Positions 48,260-61,754 of a stretch of 64,000 bases of DNA are shown in pieces. The position numbers were made by a program, and so were the translations under genes. The notes beneath the pieces were generated by a model that saw nothing but the letters and a program-made list of their open reading frames with translations, was not told where the DNA came from and did no database searches. Every line of letters starts with the position of its first letter. Within the stretch, counting starts at the first letter, position 1. Origin of the DNA: Onchocerca lupi (Eukaryota > Nematoda > Chromadorea > Rhabditida > Onchocercidae); assembly GCA_028564675.1 (NCBI GenBank), contig JAOVVO010000219.1, positions 1 through 64,000 on the forward strand, read 5' to 3'.

Positions 48260-51184
48260 TCAGAATTTTTTGAAACCAACTATCACATACACTGAGCCCG
48301 GATTTCTCGTAGCCTTCGTCGTTGTGGAATTCCAACAAATTAAACCAGTTTCGGCTAATTCAGATGCAGGCAATCGTAAGATAGTCGGCTGAATACCAAA
48401 TATCTCACTGGAATTAAAATTGTGAGAAATTATAAAAAAAAAATTATAAATTATAAAAAAAATTGAACTTTCGAACCTGAATATTTCCTCGCTATTTGTT
48501 GGTTCCTCCGAAACTTTTGTAAAATAGAATGAGATTATGTAATGGCTTTCGAGAAAATCTAATTTAGACTGCAAAAAAAAAAAAAAAAATGGTTGGAAAA
48601 ATGGCATATAAAGCTAATAGAAACAAGAATAAATTGGAAAAAAATTGAAAAATTCACAAGAATAATTTGAAGCTAGCAAATTAACCAATTATAAAAATGG
48701 TGATGATTTCGCTAAACTTCAGTTTGGTTAAATTCCGATTGAATAAATTTAACTGAAAGAGCATATAATGAGGATGAGAAATAGCTCAAACCTTCCATTT
48801 TACAAGCTTTTCTCTCAGTTTTTCTTCATCGGTTGTTTCTACGAGAAATGTCGATGTTTCAATGTTATCACCACTAAACATCACAAAAGAAGAACAACGA
48901 CCAATTTTGCCACTGAAATTGCATGAAATTGAAGTATCTCTGCTCGATCTATTCATATTTATGATATTTAGTAATTTCATTGTTAGAATATGATTTATTT
49001 CCGATCTCATTCTTGATAGAACGAATTTTTTGTTACTTTTTTTATGAATCTTATGTTTGTTACAGTCATTTACCGTGGGCCTCCGCCAGCATGTAAAGCA
49101 TAACAGATAGATAAAAAATGATTATTTGCTGACGAAGTAATTTCGTCTATTATCTGTTCTGCATCGAACGGTAAACGAGCACCTTGCCGAAAAATAATAA
49201 TTAATTTCTTTTCATGCTGAAAATTGCTTTGTGTTATCAATTTTCGTTAATGTTATCAATTTTTCTTGTCAGCAAAATATTGCCGTAAACAAAAATATGT
49301 TATTACTTAAAAGTTATAGGAAGATAAATAAAAGATTTAGAAAACTATGAAATTTTTTTCGAAATTCAAAAAGAACGAAATAAGTAATGATTTTACTGTG
49401 TTTCTCTTCCATTCTCTTCCATCAATGGGACGCCTGAAAAATCATTGCTATTAAATTAGTTGGATAATAGATTTTAACTAATTAGCAATTATCTTTGTTT
49501 ATTATTTACTAGCATTAAATCAATTTAAATCAATCAAACAAATTCCGAACGAAATGGAACATTACTAAGTTTGTTTTTCCAATATTAATTCCATAATAAC
49601 AGTCATCAATTAAATTCAGGAGATAGTGACCACTACGAAGCAAAGAAGACGTGGAATTAACATTCCAAAATAGACGAATGATGAAGTAATTCTGTTTGAG
49701 TTTTGATAAGAGTATGTTCAAATTTTGAATAATCTTTTCTGCCAAGAAATCTCGATGCTACACAATTAATTCTACTATTATGCAGCGATGATAAGAGATT
49801 CACCATCAATTTGATTGAACAAACTGATCATCTGATATAGTCGAAATGGCTGCATCTTAGCAAATGAAATCAGAAGACAAGAAAAAATTTTGTTTTTTCA
49901 AAATATTATTTTTTCATTAAAACTATATAATTCACCCATCAAGATGAAATAGGATATCTACAGATGCATTGTGCATTCTTGGGATAATAACAGCGCTTCG
50001 TGGATGATTATTGCCTAATTGGCCAACTGAAAAAAAATTGACATTTTATTTGACATAAATAGATGAAATTAAATTGATTGCTAACAAATAATTGTAGAAT
50101 TAATTTAGCAGAAATGTAAAATTTTAGTGAAAATATAATAGATTATTACATGATGCGGAATCATAGCCAATTTCAAGATGATTGTCATATGGGATCACTT
50201 GTAAACATTTAGGACTAAATGGTAAATTTTCTGGTGGCGTGGGATTATTGCAATCATCAAATACAAGAACAGTTCTGGTCAACCGCTCTTCAAGCTAAAA
50301 TAAATTCAAATTTGCTGAATAATTTAATTTAATCTAATTTTTTTTTTTTGGCGATTAGCCATTCTTTCAATGTACCTTTTGTTACTTTTCGTGAGATATC
50401 TTCAATTAGAGAAATGATTGAGTTGTTTCAGAAATAAGATACCATGAGATTCTATGTTGAAAATTTTTTTAATTGAAAAGCTGGAAAAAATGAGAGAATT
50501 TTACATTAAACACATTTCTTAATAAAAAAAAAAAGCAAAATGTGCTAAAATAGCTAAATATTTACAAAGGTTAAATTCATGTTTCTAAATTGAGATTAAA
50601 AAATTAGAAAACTAACCGTCGAGAAATTACCAAGATAATACGATTGACAATTGATGTTTTGTTCATATGTAGAAATGATTTGTTCATCAATTCTACTATT
50701 TATCATACCATTTGTGATGATTAATGGTTTAATTCTTTGATTCAATACTTCGATTGCAAATGTGGAAAGCGGTTTGTAAGTTCTTCAATGAAAGAGAAAT
50801 TACAATTCAGGAAAAATGGATGGCAAAGAATGATTATTTCATTCTATTTGGAAAAAATTTTTATAATTAAAAATGAATAAAAAATTTTAACGAAAAATTG
50901 ATGAATGAATGGCTAACGCATGCGCCGAGAGCAAATCGCTATTGTTGAGAGTTGAGAAATATTTCAATAGTCTCTTTCGTATCGGATAAATATTTATCAT
51001 AACATCTGAATCTTTGCAAATTCTCATCAAATCACTTCTTTCTAAATTATTTAATTTCACAAAGTTTAATTAATCAAATGTAAAAATTCTCAAATTTACC
51101 TGTAGAAGTTGTAGTAATTGGTGTACCATTGATTGCAATGAAACAAACGGAAATAATCAGCAAAATAACAAAAATTTTTTTCAT
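48260..51184 (-). CDS. Secreted protein with von Willebrand A-like domains
   Basis: Twelve exons on the minus strand: 51184-51100, 51041-50918, 50782-50617, 50294-50150, 50026-49936, 49855-49804, 49757-49540, 49433-49397, 49216-49074, 48912-48792, 48568-48477, 48407-48260. Phases agree throughout, giving about 473 codons. Exon 1 encodes a signal peptide (MKKIFVILLIISVCFIAING). Exon 3 has a vWA-like half (RIKPLIITNGMINSRIDEQI, then NCQSYYLGN). Exons 5-10 look like a second vWA fold: SVDILFHLDG resembles the first strand, HEKKLIIIFRQGARLP the fourth and HFLSICYALHAGGGP the fifth. The metal-binding D-x-S-x-S is not intact. Exon 6 as modelled carries one in-frame TGA, so either its borders are wrong, the sequence has an error, or the gene is dead. 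Function unknown; nematode vWA proteins are often extracellular adhesion or lectin-associated proteins. Confidence 0.6.
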
Positions 51185-51239
51185 TTCCAACAATTTCCAA
51201 ATATGAGCGATCATTTCGGAGAATTCTCAAAAATAAAAA

Positions 51240-51770
51240 AAAAAAAAAAATGATATAATAAAATTGCAAAATTTTTCATATAATTCTTAACCATAGTGCT
51301 TTAATTAAACAATTCAAACTTATCATATCATATACATCTCATATAACAATTCATAATAGTTTTGAAAAAAATTTCAGATATTTCCAGGCATAACTTAACT
51401 TTTTTCGAAAATTTTAGAAATCGAATTAAAATTGAAAATTTTTTGCACTAATTCGCTTGTCAAGAAATAAGCATTGTTATAATTATCAGGAGAAAAATGG
51501 AGAGTTTGGATAATCTTATCAATTTTTTTTTTTTTTTTAATTATGATTGAGACAAGAAATTCGCCATAAATTCATATAATTATGTTATAAAAATGCTAGA
51601 AAGGATTGAGGAAGTGACAATTGCGATAATACGAAAAAAAAAAAAAGTGAACTACTTCGAAATTGAAAGTGAAAATTTATATGCTGTAATAATTATGCAT
51701 CATCAGTAGCAAACTTTGGTCCAAATTTTGAATTATTCAGTTATTTAACATGCAAAAAATTATTGCATTG
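51240..51770. other. Upstream region of the vWA-like gene
   Basis: AT-rich DNA with A/T runs at 51233-51250, 51524-51538 and 51634-51645. No exon seen. The promoter of the gene at 51184 must lie here or further up, but no motif could be identified. Confidence 0.4.
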
Positions 51771-51794
51771 CACCATAGACATAAAAAAAGATTA

Positions 51795-52110
51795 TTATCG
51801 TTCATTTTTTGACAATTTTATCCTTACACTGAATGGAAATTTTCTAATTTCATTATCAGAATTCGCAACTCGTATTTCGCAATCTTCGCTTTTTAAGCAT
51901 TCGAATAGTTTTTGATTTTTCGAAAAAAAAATTTTGAAAATTTTCGAAGATTTAAATTTATAATTATCGCTAATTTTATCAACAGAATTTGTCGACAATT
52001 TAAATGAATTTATCTTATTACTAAGAAATTTCGGAAAAAATTCTAAGGATTGTACCAAAACTAAGAATCTTTTGATTGACTTACTTTTCAAGAAACTGTA
52101 ATTATTAATA
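51795..52110 (-). CDS. Hypothetical ORF, possibly a terminal exon
   Basis: A minus-strand frame open from an AATTACAG acceptor at about 52103 to a TAA at 51795, roughly 100 codons. It is Lys/Ser-rich with an acidic patch and ends RVANSDNEIRKFPFSVRIKL-SKNER. There is no signal peptide or recognised motif. An internal AAAAGTAAGTC near its start would be a strong donor and could instead make this an intron. No upstream exon found. Confidence 0.25.
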
Positions 52111-52319
52111 AAACAAAGAGAATTTAAAAAAAATTAGCATAAGATCTTGATAAGTAAAAGTGAGATAAGAAATCCGCCAAGATTTTTGAATATTTCTGAA
52201 AGAGTTGATATGAAATGATATTTCTTTTCACGATATTTCACGATCTTGATATTTCATACAAAGTTAGCAAATATTTCACCTGATATGCTCCTATGTTGTA
52301 ATCATATATTGCAGAAGAA

Positions 52320-52405
52320 TTCATTCCAGAACAGAGCACAAATCACATATCACAGTATCACAAATCACATATCACAACATATCACAAATTACATATCACA
52401 GTTTG
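52320..52405. repeat. Short tandem repeat (ATCACA)-type
   Basis: Units of ACAAATCACATATCACA recur about four times between 52328 and 52400 with small variations. Surrounding DNA to 52900 holds no supported exon. Confidence 0.7.
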
Positions 52406-52928
52406 AATAAAAAATCTGAAAACATTGAACGAAAAACTTTTATTTTCGTTTTTCTTTCAAAAAATTCTACTATTTAGCATGAAAATCATTTAAAAATCAT
52501 TTTCATGACAATAATTGCTAAAATGATTGCCATTTACCGTCAAGATGATAACCATTAGCCACACGGTTATATCGGCAATGGTAATACATATTAAGTGTTA
52601 ATCAGTTCGCAATTTTACCATTACCCGGAATGGTAGAATTATGCAAAACACTAGAAATTCAAATTTTTCCCGCGTAACTTTTCTCTACCGCAAAATTTAA
52701 AATTTTCAAAACTGCCAGCCTAAGTCTAAAAATTGATCCCATGATTCATAGAATTTTCCGAGAAACAAGAAAATTAAGTAAAAGTATTGTTTATATATTT
52801 TATTGATTGATTAATTGTGTTTATAACTTTTATTGGTCATAGAAAGAAGCAATTTATTATCAAAAAAAAAAAAAAAAAAAAAAGTGTTTCATCATAAAAT
52901 ATTGTAAGTTGTTTTCATCAGAATTTTA

Positions 52929-55900
52929 CTATGTATTGGCTTGATGAACAGGTTCAACAGCTTTGTCTTTTGTTTCAGTACGATTGCTTTCTGGAACTCT
53001 TAAATATTTTTTCATTAATGCTTATTAAATTCAAGAATAAAAATTAATGTATTTTTTTTTGTTAATTAAAATTTGATTTCGAATTATTTCATTGGAAGTT
53101 TTTCCGCAATGAAAAATTCATTGTTTTCTAACTAAATTTTCGAATTCTAAATTTTCCAAATATTTTAATCATTTTGTGAACTTTTTTTTTCGCAATTTTT
53201 TTCCATTTGTATATTTGCATATTTGACGCAAATATATGACGTACTCGATATGTTCATATGATTTTTCTTCTAATGCTTTAGATCTTGGTGAGCCAATGTT
53301 TGTATCACTAAAATTAAGTTATATTTTGAAATTAACCAGAAATTACATTATCGAATTTGGTAGTAGCAAGTTTTCTAATTATGAAATGAATTAATTTTTA
53401 AATTTTTCAAATTTAATACATTAGAATAAGATAAAAATAGTCCACGATGGATAGTTTTTAAATATTCCAAGTTTTAATTGCAAATTTCGATGATATCAGA
53501 AGTATCGTAATAAGCAATGTAATTAGTAATAATAACTATATTTTTAAAAATTCAAAATTTTATATGAAGAAAATTGATATTGATCGAAAAAATTTTTCAA
53601 ATGCTTCATTAAATTTCAAATTATTTTAAAAGTTTGTAATTAAACACTATGTTATTTGGCATATATGATCCAATATTTTAATTAGCTGCTGTAATTTGGA
53701 ATATTTGCTGCTTGATTAACTATATCGTTAATTATGAATCGATGAAATAATTAGGATAATTTATTTTATTACTTTTATTTTTCATGCTTTCTCTATTTTC
53801 ATGTATTACTCATCATTTATTATTAATTAATATCATTATTAGTTATTATTACTATACAAAATTATTTTGCTCGATAATGTATGGCAGGCCAAGCATTTTT
53901 TCCGATATAAATATGCTTCCAATAATCCAAACATTAATTAAAAAATTATTATAAGTGCATAAATTTGTAATTTTAAATTAAAAAAATGAAATATTTGGAA
54001 TAATTTTTGACAAAATTATTTTTTCCTTACTCAATGTAAGTTTTTTTGCCAATTTTTCGCATTCCATAAGCTGATGTATTTGGTATTGTTGTACTTTCTT
54101 TACTTAGCTCACTTTCATCTTGAAATGATTGTCGCCAAAATGAATCATCTTGAAATGAATTAATGCAATTTATTGAAAAAAAAAAAAAAAAAAACACATT
54201 TTGAATATTATTTTTAATCAATCAAAACTTTAAAATTGAAATTGTTTCATCCAGTTGTATGACTTGATCATTTTTTGCTTTTTTCTTTGTCTCATAATCT
54301 TTTTGGTTCTTTTTTTTTCTTTTTTCGATTGGGATTTGAAATTCATGATACATTAAAATTTAGAAAATGATCATTTTTTCTTGACGGATAAATTGATAGT
54401 GATATTGTAATTTTGCAATATATTTTCATCCATTTGTTTATTCTATGCTAGAATTATTTATCTATATTTCTTATCATGATAAGATTAGTTATAAGTAATT
54501 GAACTGAAAATATTGGGTAATAATCAATATTATTTCATAATTTATTATCATACAATTCACATGCATTTACCATCATTTATTCGTTCCTGTTGGGATGATG
54601 TTACACCTGACGATACACTTGGAGGAGTTTTAAATTTAGATTGTATCACGTCTAATTTCGATACGTTTGAATAGTCTGCAAATTTATTTTCACTCATTCT
54701 AAAATTCTCGAATGAAAATAAATTTTCTTATTTATATTTCTCAAATTTTTTTCTTTTTTTTTTTGTAAATTAGTTAAGTCATATTAATCTTCAGCTACGG
54801 AACTGTTCATTAGAAAAATTCTCTGCCCACCATTTTACGATCATTTGATAGATTATTTTTTGTGCCTCTCAAAAATCTAATTTTTAGTAAAATTGAGCTT
54901 AAATTATAATGCCTAGGCAAAAATTACGACTTTCTTCACTGACATCTCTTTTCTGCAAGTTTCTATTTTTTCTTTTTTTTTAATTATTTTGAAATTAAAT
55001 TACGAGTAATTTGATATTAAAACAATGGCTATTTTATTAATTTTAGATAGAATTTTGGTTTTTTATTATTAGATTAAGCTGTTTTGAAATTGTAAAATAA
55101 TAAATACCTTGTTTGGTAACAGAATCAGTTTTTTTGCTTTCTTCAGATGAATCAGCCGAAATTATTTGATGCTTTTCAGGAATGGGTAAATTGTAATTCC
55201 TATAATTAATTATAATTGTGATGTTCTAGAAAAAAAAGAAAATCAAAAAATTTGTTCTCATTTTAATAATTTCTAATAACAATGATAATAACAATAGTAC
55301 TGTTATTATATGATTACTTTACTGGTCTTTCAGAATATTCAGGATATTTTTTGTAAACATGTAATGAGTGATTTCGATTCGAATTTTTTTTGTTTTCATT
55401 TGATTTTACAATTATCACGTTTTGAAGCGATGAAGATTGTTTTTTCTGAAGTAGGAAAATATTTCAGATGAAATAATATCAAGTTCATCATTTTTTATCA
55501 ATAATTTTTACCCAACGATTACCAAATACGTAATATTTCTTACGAAAAATATTGCATTAGTATTCTCGATAAAAACCAGCAAAATGATTAGATTTTATTC
55601 TTTAACAGTTTATATGAAGTAAATCTAAATTGCAATTCAACAAAAGTCAATTAGAAAAGAAGAAAATGATCTAAGTGTTCTTTTGATTCATGAAATTCAA
55701 AGATCAAGTTTTGTTATCATTTAAGCATGCTGAAGTAATTTAATTAATCGATCATGACTTACTTTTAAGTTATTTCTGGATTTTATTATAACTTATTAAT
55801 TTTAGGTTACTATAAATATCATAATACTTAAAATACAAATTTAAGCTACTTTATGGGAAATATTATTCAATAATTATTGTTTATTTTTTGTCATCATTCA

Positions 55901-56229
55901 ATATTACAAAAATTTTAATCCATTTTTAAACTCTATTAAATAAATTAATTTAAGGCTCTTGTTTTAGCAGATTATATTCATTTTTCTATAATTACTACAA
56001 AAGATGATTTTCGGAATATAAAATTTGAAATTTTTTTAAATAAAATTTTAATTCATATACTGTCGTAATATCAAATAGAAATACATACCGCGGTTCGTTT
56101 CATCTGATCAGTTTCATTTTTGAATGTGTACTGACAAAGCATGAGTGCAATGCGTAAAATGATAATGATCAGAATTACATAGGTAAATATCATCAGCACT
56201 AAAGCTTCCACGTAGAAATTTTCTGCCAT
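52929..56229 (-). CDS. Single-pass membrane protein with long polar tail, unknown function
   Basis: Exons on the minus strand: 56229-56089, 55445-55323, 55225-55108, 54698-54571, 54148-54031, 53307-53245, 52998-52929, ending in TAG. Exon 1 gives MAENFYVEALVLMIFTYVIL and then IIIILRIALMLCQYTF, one hydrophobic helix close to the N-terminus. The rest is polar, Ser/Lys/Glu/Asn-rich and probably disordered (for example KKQSSSLQNVIIVKSNENKK, ISADSSEESKKTDSVTK, TPPSVSSGVTSSQQERIND). Phases fit except between exons 3 and 4, where phase 1 meets a phase 2 start. A 13-base microexon near 54953-54941 (acceptor CTTGCAG, donor TCA-GTGAAG) would repair this; alternatively exon 4 starts a shorter isoform, since ATG lies one base after its TTTTAG acceptor. 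The first ATG follows TTTTAG by 15 bases, so trans-splicing is possible. No family recognised. Confidence 0.6.
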
Positions 56230-56279
56230 TAATGATCTTAACTAAAATAGTTGCCCAACGAAACTATTTCAAATAGTTG

Positions 56280-59250
56280 TTTATTAATGACAGAAAAATT
56301 CACAAATGAAAGCTAAAAAAGAAAGAATATGATAGAAATAATTTTAAAAATGATGTGATATGAAATTTCATATGGATTTGAGCACTTTGACTTAATGGTT
56401 TTGGTTGCAATCGTCTGTCTTCAAGAAAATGTGGAAAATTTCTATGTTTAAAGCAGAAAAAAAATTGGAAATAATTGCGTATAAGTATTTTAAAATGGGA
56501 AACTTTTTTTTTTGGCAAAATTTGAATGAAATCATTTCTGATCTAAAAAGATAAGTGAAATTTGATTTTAAAAAAAAAATGCATTGTATTTATTTTTTCG
56601 CATCTTTTAACTTACCAAAGTTGCAATTTCTGAAGTTTAAAAATGATTAGACAACAAATTTCGTTACATTATCTTAATTTCAAGTAAATTAAATTCTATT
56701 ATTTTTACGAGATTTAAGGATGAAATTCCTGTTCAACTGAAAATAAATTTATATTTAGCCAATGAGATTCATATATTTCAACGAAAATCAAAAATCAAAA
56801 TTTAGAATAACCAAGAAATATTCAATTTTACAATCTTACAATTAAATTTGACAAGAAACACAATCCAACCGTCGAACAGGCTCAAACAATTACTGAAAAA
56901 TGCCTGAAGTATCATTTTCTTAAACTTTTTAAGATTATTTAGCAATAAAAAGAATTTTGGAAATAGGCTTTTGCATAAAATTAAAATTTTTGTTATGAAA
57001 AAATCAACCACATTTATATTAATTTCGAATAAGAAATATATTTGTATAAAAAAAACTTTGTGCTCATAATCCTTCTTATTTTTAATTTTAATTTTATAAA
57101 TTTCAATAACTTTGTGAAGTACAATTTTCTTAATTCCTTGAAAAAAATTAATTTAGTTGAATATATGATATCCTATATTTTATTTATTTAATAATTTTTT
57201 TTCGTAAAACAAGTGTTTCGGGAAGAAAGATTTATACAATATATTTGATGTATAAAACGATTATTCCTCAAAATGTATTGAAATTCAATTGGAAAAAAAT
57301 CATTGAAATTTATTTAAAAAAGCTATTAAAAGTTCATTATTTGCATTCTAACAAGAAGCATTTCAATTTTATATTTTGAAATGAAGTTTTGTCAAATCTT
57401 AGGTAGCATGATATGACATTTATCAATTTTATTATCAATTTATGTAAATTAATACATATTAAAATTTCCATTATAAGTGCAATTATATCTCATTTCAAAA
57501 AAAAAAAAAAAAAAGTGATTCTTTTTGCCAAAAATTTGGGCAGCTAATCAAGTTGATTGTAATTTGATTAATTATCTTAATCAAATTTCTAATTGAATGT
57601 AATTAACGTTTCTTTTTCCACTTCTGCTTTCTAAAAAAATTAGTTATCAAGCAAGTAAAAATAAAAATGATTCTTGATTATAAGTGCTAAAATTAGCTGT
57701 TGTATGAAATTAATAATTAAAATTTGTTAAATTACCTAAATGAAGAATTTAATTATATTTTCCGAAAGAAATAAAATAATTTTCGTAAAAATTCTGGAAA
57801 AGGTGTAAAATTTGATTCTTTTTAAAATTATCATTTTAATCATACAGAATAATAAATTTAACATATCATTTTTCTTTCACTTTTTTTTTCAAATTTTCTT
57901 ACAGTACAAATTAAAATATTATTATTATTATAATGCTGCTCAAATAGAGAAAAAAAAATTAATGAAAAATAGTTTAAATTAATAAAATTATTATTATTTT
58001 TTATAATTATGCTGTCAAATGAAGTAAATAAATGATTGAAATGAATAAAACTCTTATAATTCCAATTCTGTAACAATTTAAATCAAACAACTTAATATTT
58101 GATATATTTATCAGAATTGTAATAAAAAGAGGACGAAGATTAATTTGATATTTACTGATAAACATTTTGTAAATATCCCTTGTTTCTTTTCGAATTTTAT
58201 AAACAAAACATGAATGAATATTTTATATCAAACGTAAACCAATCAAATGTTTACTTTTCTGACTAAATACTTAATTGCTTTCATATTTTAAGTTGAAAAA
58301 TTTGATTTTTCATTTTAATGATACAATTTTTCCGTTTTGAAAAAAAAAAATCTGTTACTTAATTTTTGTATTATCATTCGATGAATATCTTGAGTTCCAA
58401 TAGAATAAAATGTAATTGATTAGATCAAAATTAAAGATTTTAATTGCTAGAAAATTTTATCGGAATCATTTAATAAATGAATATTAGAAAATTATTATCC
58501 ATTTATTGTTTCTTTTTTTTTCGGATGAAATTCCAAAAATAATTAAATAAAATTTGATCATTAATACTAATAGCAACATATGAAATCATTTTTTTGTTAT
58601 AATGTATTATTTTAGATTTTCTGATATTTTCCAAATTAACATTTATTAATTTTAAAATTATAATAACTTTAGTAATCATAAAATTAATTCACAACAACTT
58701 TTTATCTTATTGCAAACGAAAACATCAATAAAGCTTAACGATAAATGAACAAATATTGATAGATTATTTCAATCCATTTCAATTCCTGAAAAAATAATTA
58801 AAATATATGCAAAACTTTTGAAAAAATTACATTTACTGAATTTAACTATTCCTTAATTTGATAACTATCATTTACTAATTAGTTAGTAAATAATTTTTCG
58901 ATTTTTTTGTTTCTAATTATTTTGATAGTATCAGATTTAAAATTTATTTTTCTAAATATATTTCCTAAAAATGTTACAGATTGCATTTCTGCAAATTGAC
59001 AATTTATGAAATAACAATCATTCTTGAAGAAATAGAATGATTTAAAAGAGTATTTATCATCAACCTTCTTTACGCTTGATAATATTTAATCATTATTTAT
59101 CACTATTTAACAATGTTTATTTTCTTTATAATTCAGCAATAAAATATGTCCTAATGGGAAAAATTATTTGCAATTTAGCATCCAAAAAAAAAAAAAAAAA
59201 AATTATTTATTGATTAAATTATAAATGGAAATGAAATTATTAATTCAAAA
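56280..59250. other. Large intergenic stretch without a supported gene
   Basis: About 3 kb of very AT-rich DNA. Short frames at 56300-56518, 56802-57011 and 57858-58076 (minus) are Phe/Leu/Lys/Asn-dominated and lack acceptors or partners. The stretch must hold the promoter of the membrane protein gene (56229) and the 3' flank of the glutamine-rich gene (59257). Confidence 0.5.
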
Positions 59251-59256
59251 CTATAC

Positions 59257-59712
59257 CTAATGTTTGCTGCCAAAAATTTGACCAAAAATACTTTGTGATA
59301 ATTTGTTAAGATCGAAAGTAAACGGTTCCGCTAATGATGAAAAATGATTTGAGATTGTTGTCTGAGTTTGTTGTTCGTTCAAAATAACTAAAATTGCATC
59401 ATACTTCATCGTATTTATTTATTTTCGATAATTTCCTTTTTTTTTTTTTCTTTTCAGCTGTCTTTTTTAGAATTAACTATTATTTAATTGGAAAGGAAAT
59501 AATTAAGCACAAATTTTGGTTAGACTTTATTCAAATTTTTTTTTTTTTTGTCATTTCGAAAATATCCTATTTTATAGTAAACCAAAGTATTCAGTAAATT
59601 TCTCTCATCTTTTTCAATCATTTATCCATAATAGAAGTGACGTAAATGAGAAAAAATAAAATAAAATTTGAAACCTGAACGATCTGGTTGTGAAAATTGT
59701 TTTTCCCACTGC

Positions 59713-59760
<48 letters not shown>

Positions 59761-61678
59761 ATAGGATATCCCAAATGTGTGGGATTTACAGAAAATAAGG
59801 TTTTTGGTGAATGGATCGAATGATACGGGATATTTTGCTGTAGATATTGTGCAGTTGGTACCTTAGAATTAAATGAAATAAAAATTTAATTTTTAAAATG
59901 GAAAGAAAAATATTTAAAATTATAAAAAGTAAAAGAAAAATTAATTGCTACTTTTTTTTATCTGTTAATTTCGCTTCATTCAAGTGTATTACTATCATAT
60001 GGCTAATAAATAAAAATAAAATATAATCTTAATTTTCAAAAATTGAAAAAAGAAGAAAAGAATTCTAATTCATGACCAAAATTGTAAAAATTTATAATAA
60101 ATGATTTGGAAAATAAAATGGAAAAAATAAATAAGTAAATAAATAAATGGAATGGAAATAAAAAAAAAAAGTGAAAAGGAGCGGATTTTTTTATCGATCA
60201 AAGAAGTATGAAATTGCAGGATATTTTTGTATTAACTCATATCGGGATATTGAAATAGATGATGAAAATTCGCATGTTCTATTTATCAGATTATCTCAAA
60301 AAACACATTTTTCCTAAAAATTGATTAATAGAAATAATCAAAATTATTTACCTGAAAATGTGAATTCAATTCTTGTAATCCATTCAATGTTCCATTTCTA
60401 TTGTAAATATCAGCTGCATATGCTCGTTGTTGATAAAATTGCTTAAAAAAAAAAAAAAAAAATAAAATAAGTAATGAATTTTATAATCTTTTTAAAATTA
60501 CAAATTTTAAAAAATAAAAAATTGAATTTTTTTCTTCTAAAATTTTGTCTTCATTAGAATAGCATTATTCTTTCTTATCTGATTTATATACAATTGATGA
60601 AATATTCGACGTATAACATAATAAATTTATATTTTTAAATCAAAAATTTCGAAATCTAAATTTAAACAAAATTTATGAAACAACTACTATACCACCGGAT
60701 GTTGTCGTTGTTGTTGCGCTTGAAGTGATTGATAATTTGGTGATATTGTAACTTCTGCCTGAATAAATCCTTCAAATTTGCTATAATCAAAAAATTAAGA
60801 AAAAATAAGTTGTTATTTGAAACGGAAAAAAGTAAGGCAAAAAGTTAAAGTGTAAAATAATTAGTTATGTATTTTAGTTAATTTTAAGAATTACTGAGTA
60901 TTATTATAATTGAATTAATTTTTAACTTGAAATTGATTTTTTACTTTTTAAAGATTTGATTTCTGCATTTTTTTTTAAAGCTAGAATGAATTTATTTTTG
61001 ATCCTTTTCATTTCATATTTCTATTCCATATCTTTACTATTATCTCTAAAAAATTAATTAAACCAATATTTAAGTTACTACATGTTTCTGTTCCCAAAAA
61101 TGATCATATTCTTCTACTTCACGAAGATAAGCTTCATCCTGAGGATCACGTGTCAAAATTTGTTGTTGTTGAAAATGCTGTTGAACAGGTTGCTGAAGTT
61201 GATAATGAGGAGATTGTTGTTGTGGATAATATTGAAATAGTTGTTGAGGATAATATTGAGGAGATTGTTGCTGAAGTTGATAATGAGGAGTTTGTTGTTG
61301 TTGTTGTTGTTGTTTATGTTGATATAGAGGAAATTGTTGATCGGGTTGATATTGATCATTCCTACTGTAATAGTTTTTTGCTGGAGCTGCCAAAGTAGGT
61401 TGTGCATGTATTTTTGGATTATTCTAAAATAATATAAACATTTAAAAAAAATTGCAAAAAATTATTTTTTTTCATCTTTATAAGAATAACAATTTAAAAA
61501 TTAATGAAAATAGGCGAAAAAATTTGAATCATTCTTTTAAAAATTGACAAATAAAATCGATTGTTTATATTGTTGTTCTGGTTCTCGCTGGTATTGTAGT
61601 TGTTGTTGATGTTGTTGTTGTTGCTGTTGCTTTTGTTGCTGTTTTTGTTGTTGCTGTTGTTGCTGTTGTTGCTGTTGC

Positions 61679-61754
<76 letters not shown>

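Noticed and set aside
59401..59597. Plus-strand 67-codon ORF at 59394
   Set aside because: Phe-rich read-through of T runs in the intron between the last two exons of the Gln-rich gene.
61150..61407. ORFs rich in Val/Glu/Asp or Asn/Ile over the Gln-rich exon
   Set aside because: They are the other frames of the CAA/CAG repeat exon at 61423-61082, which fits a phased multi-exon gene.
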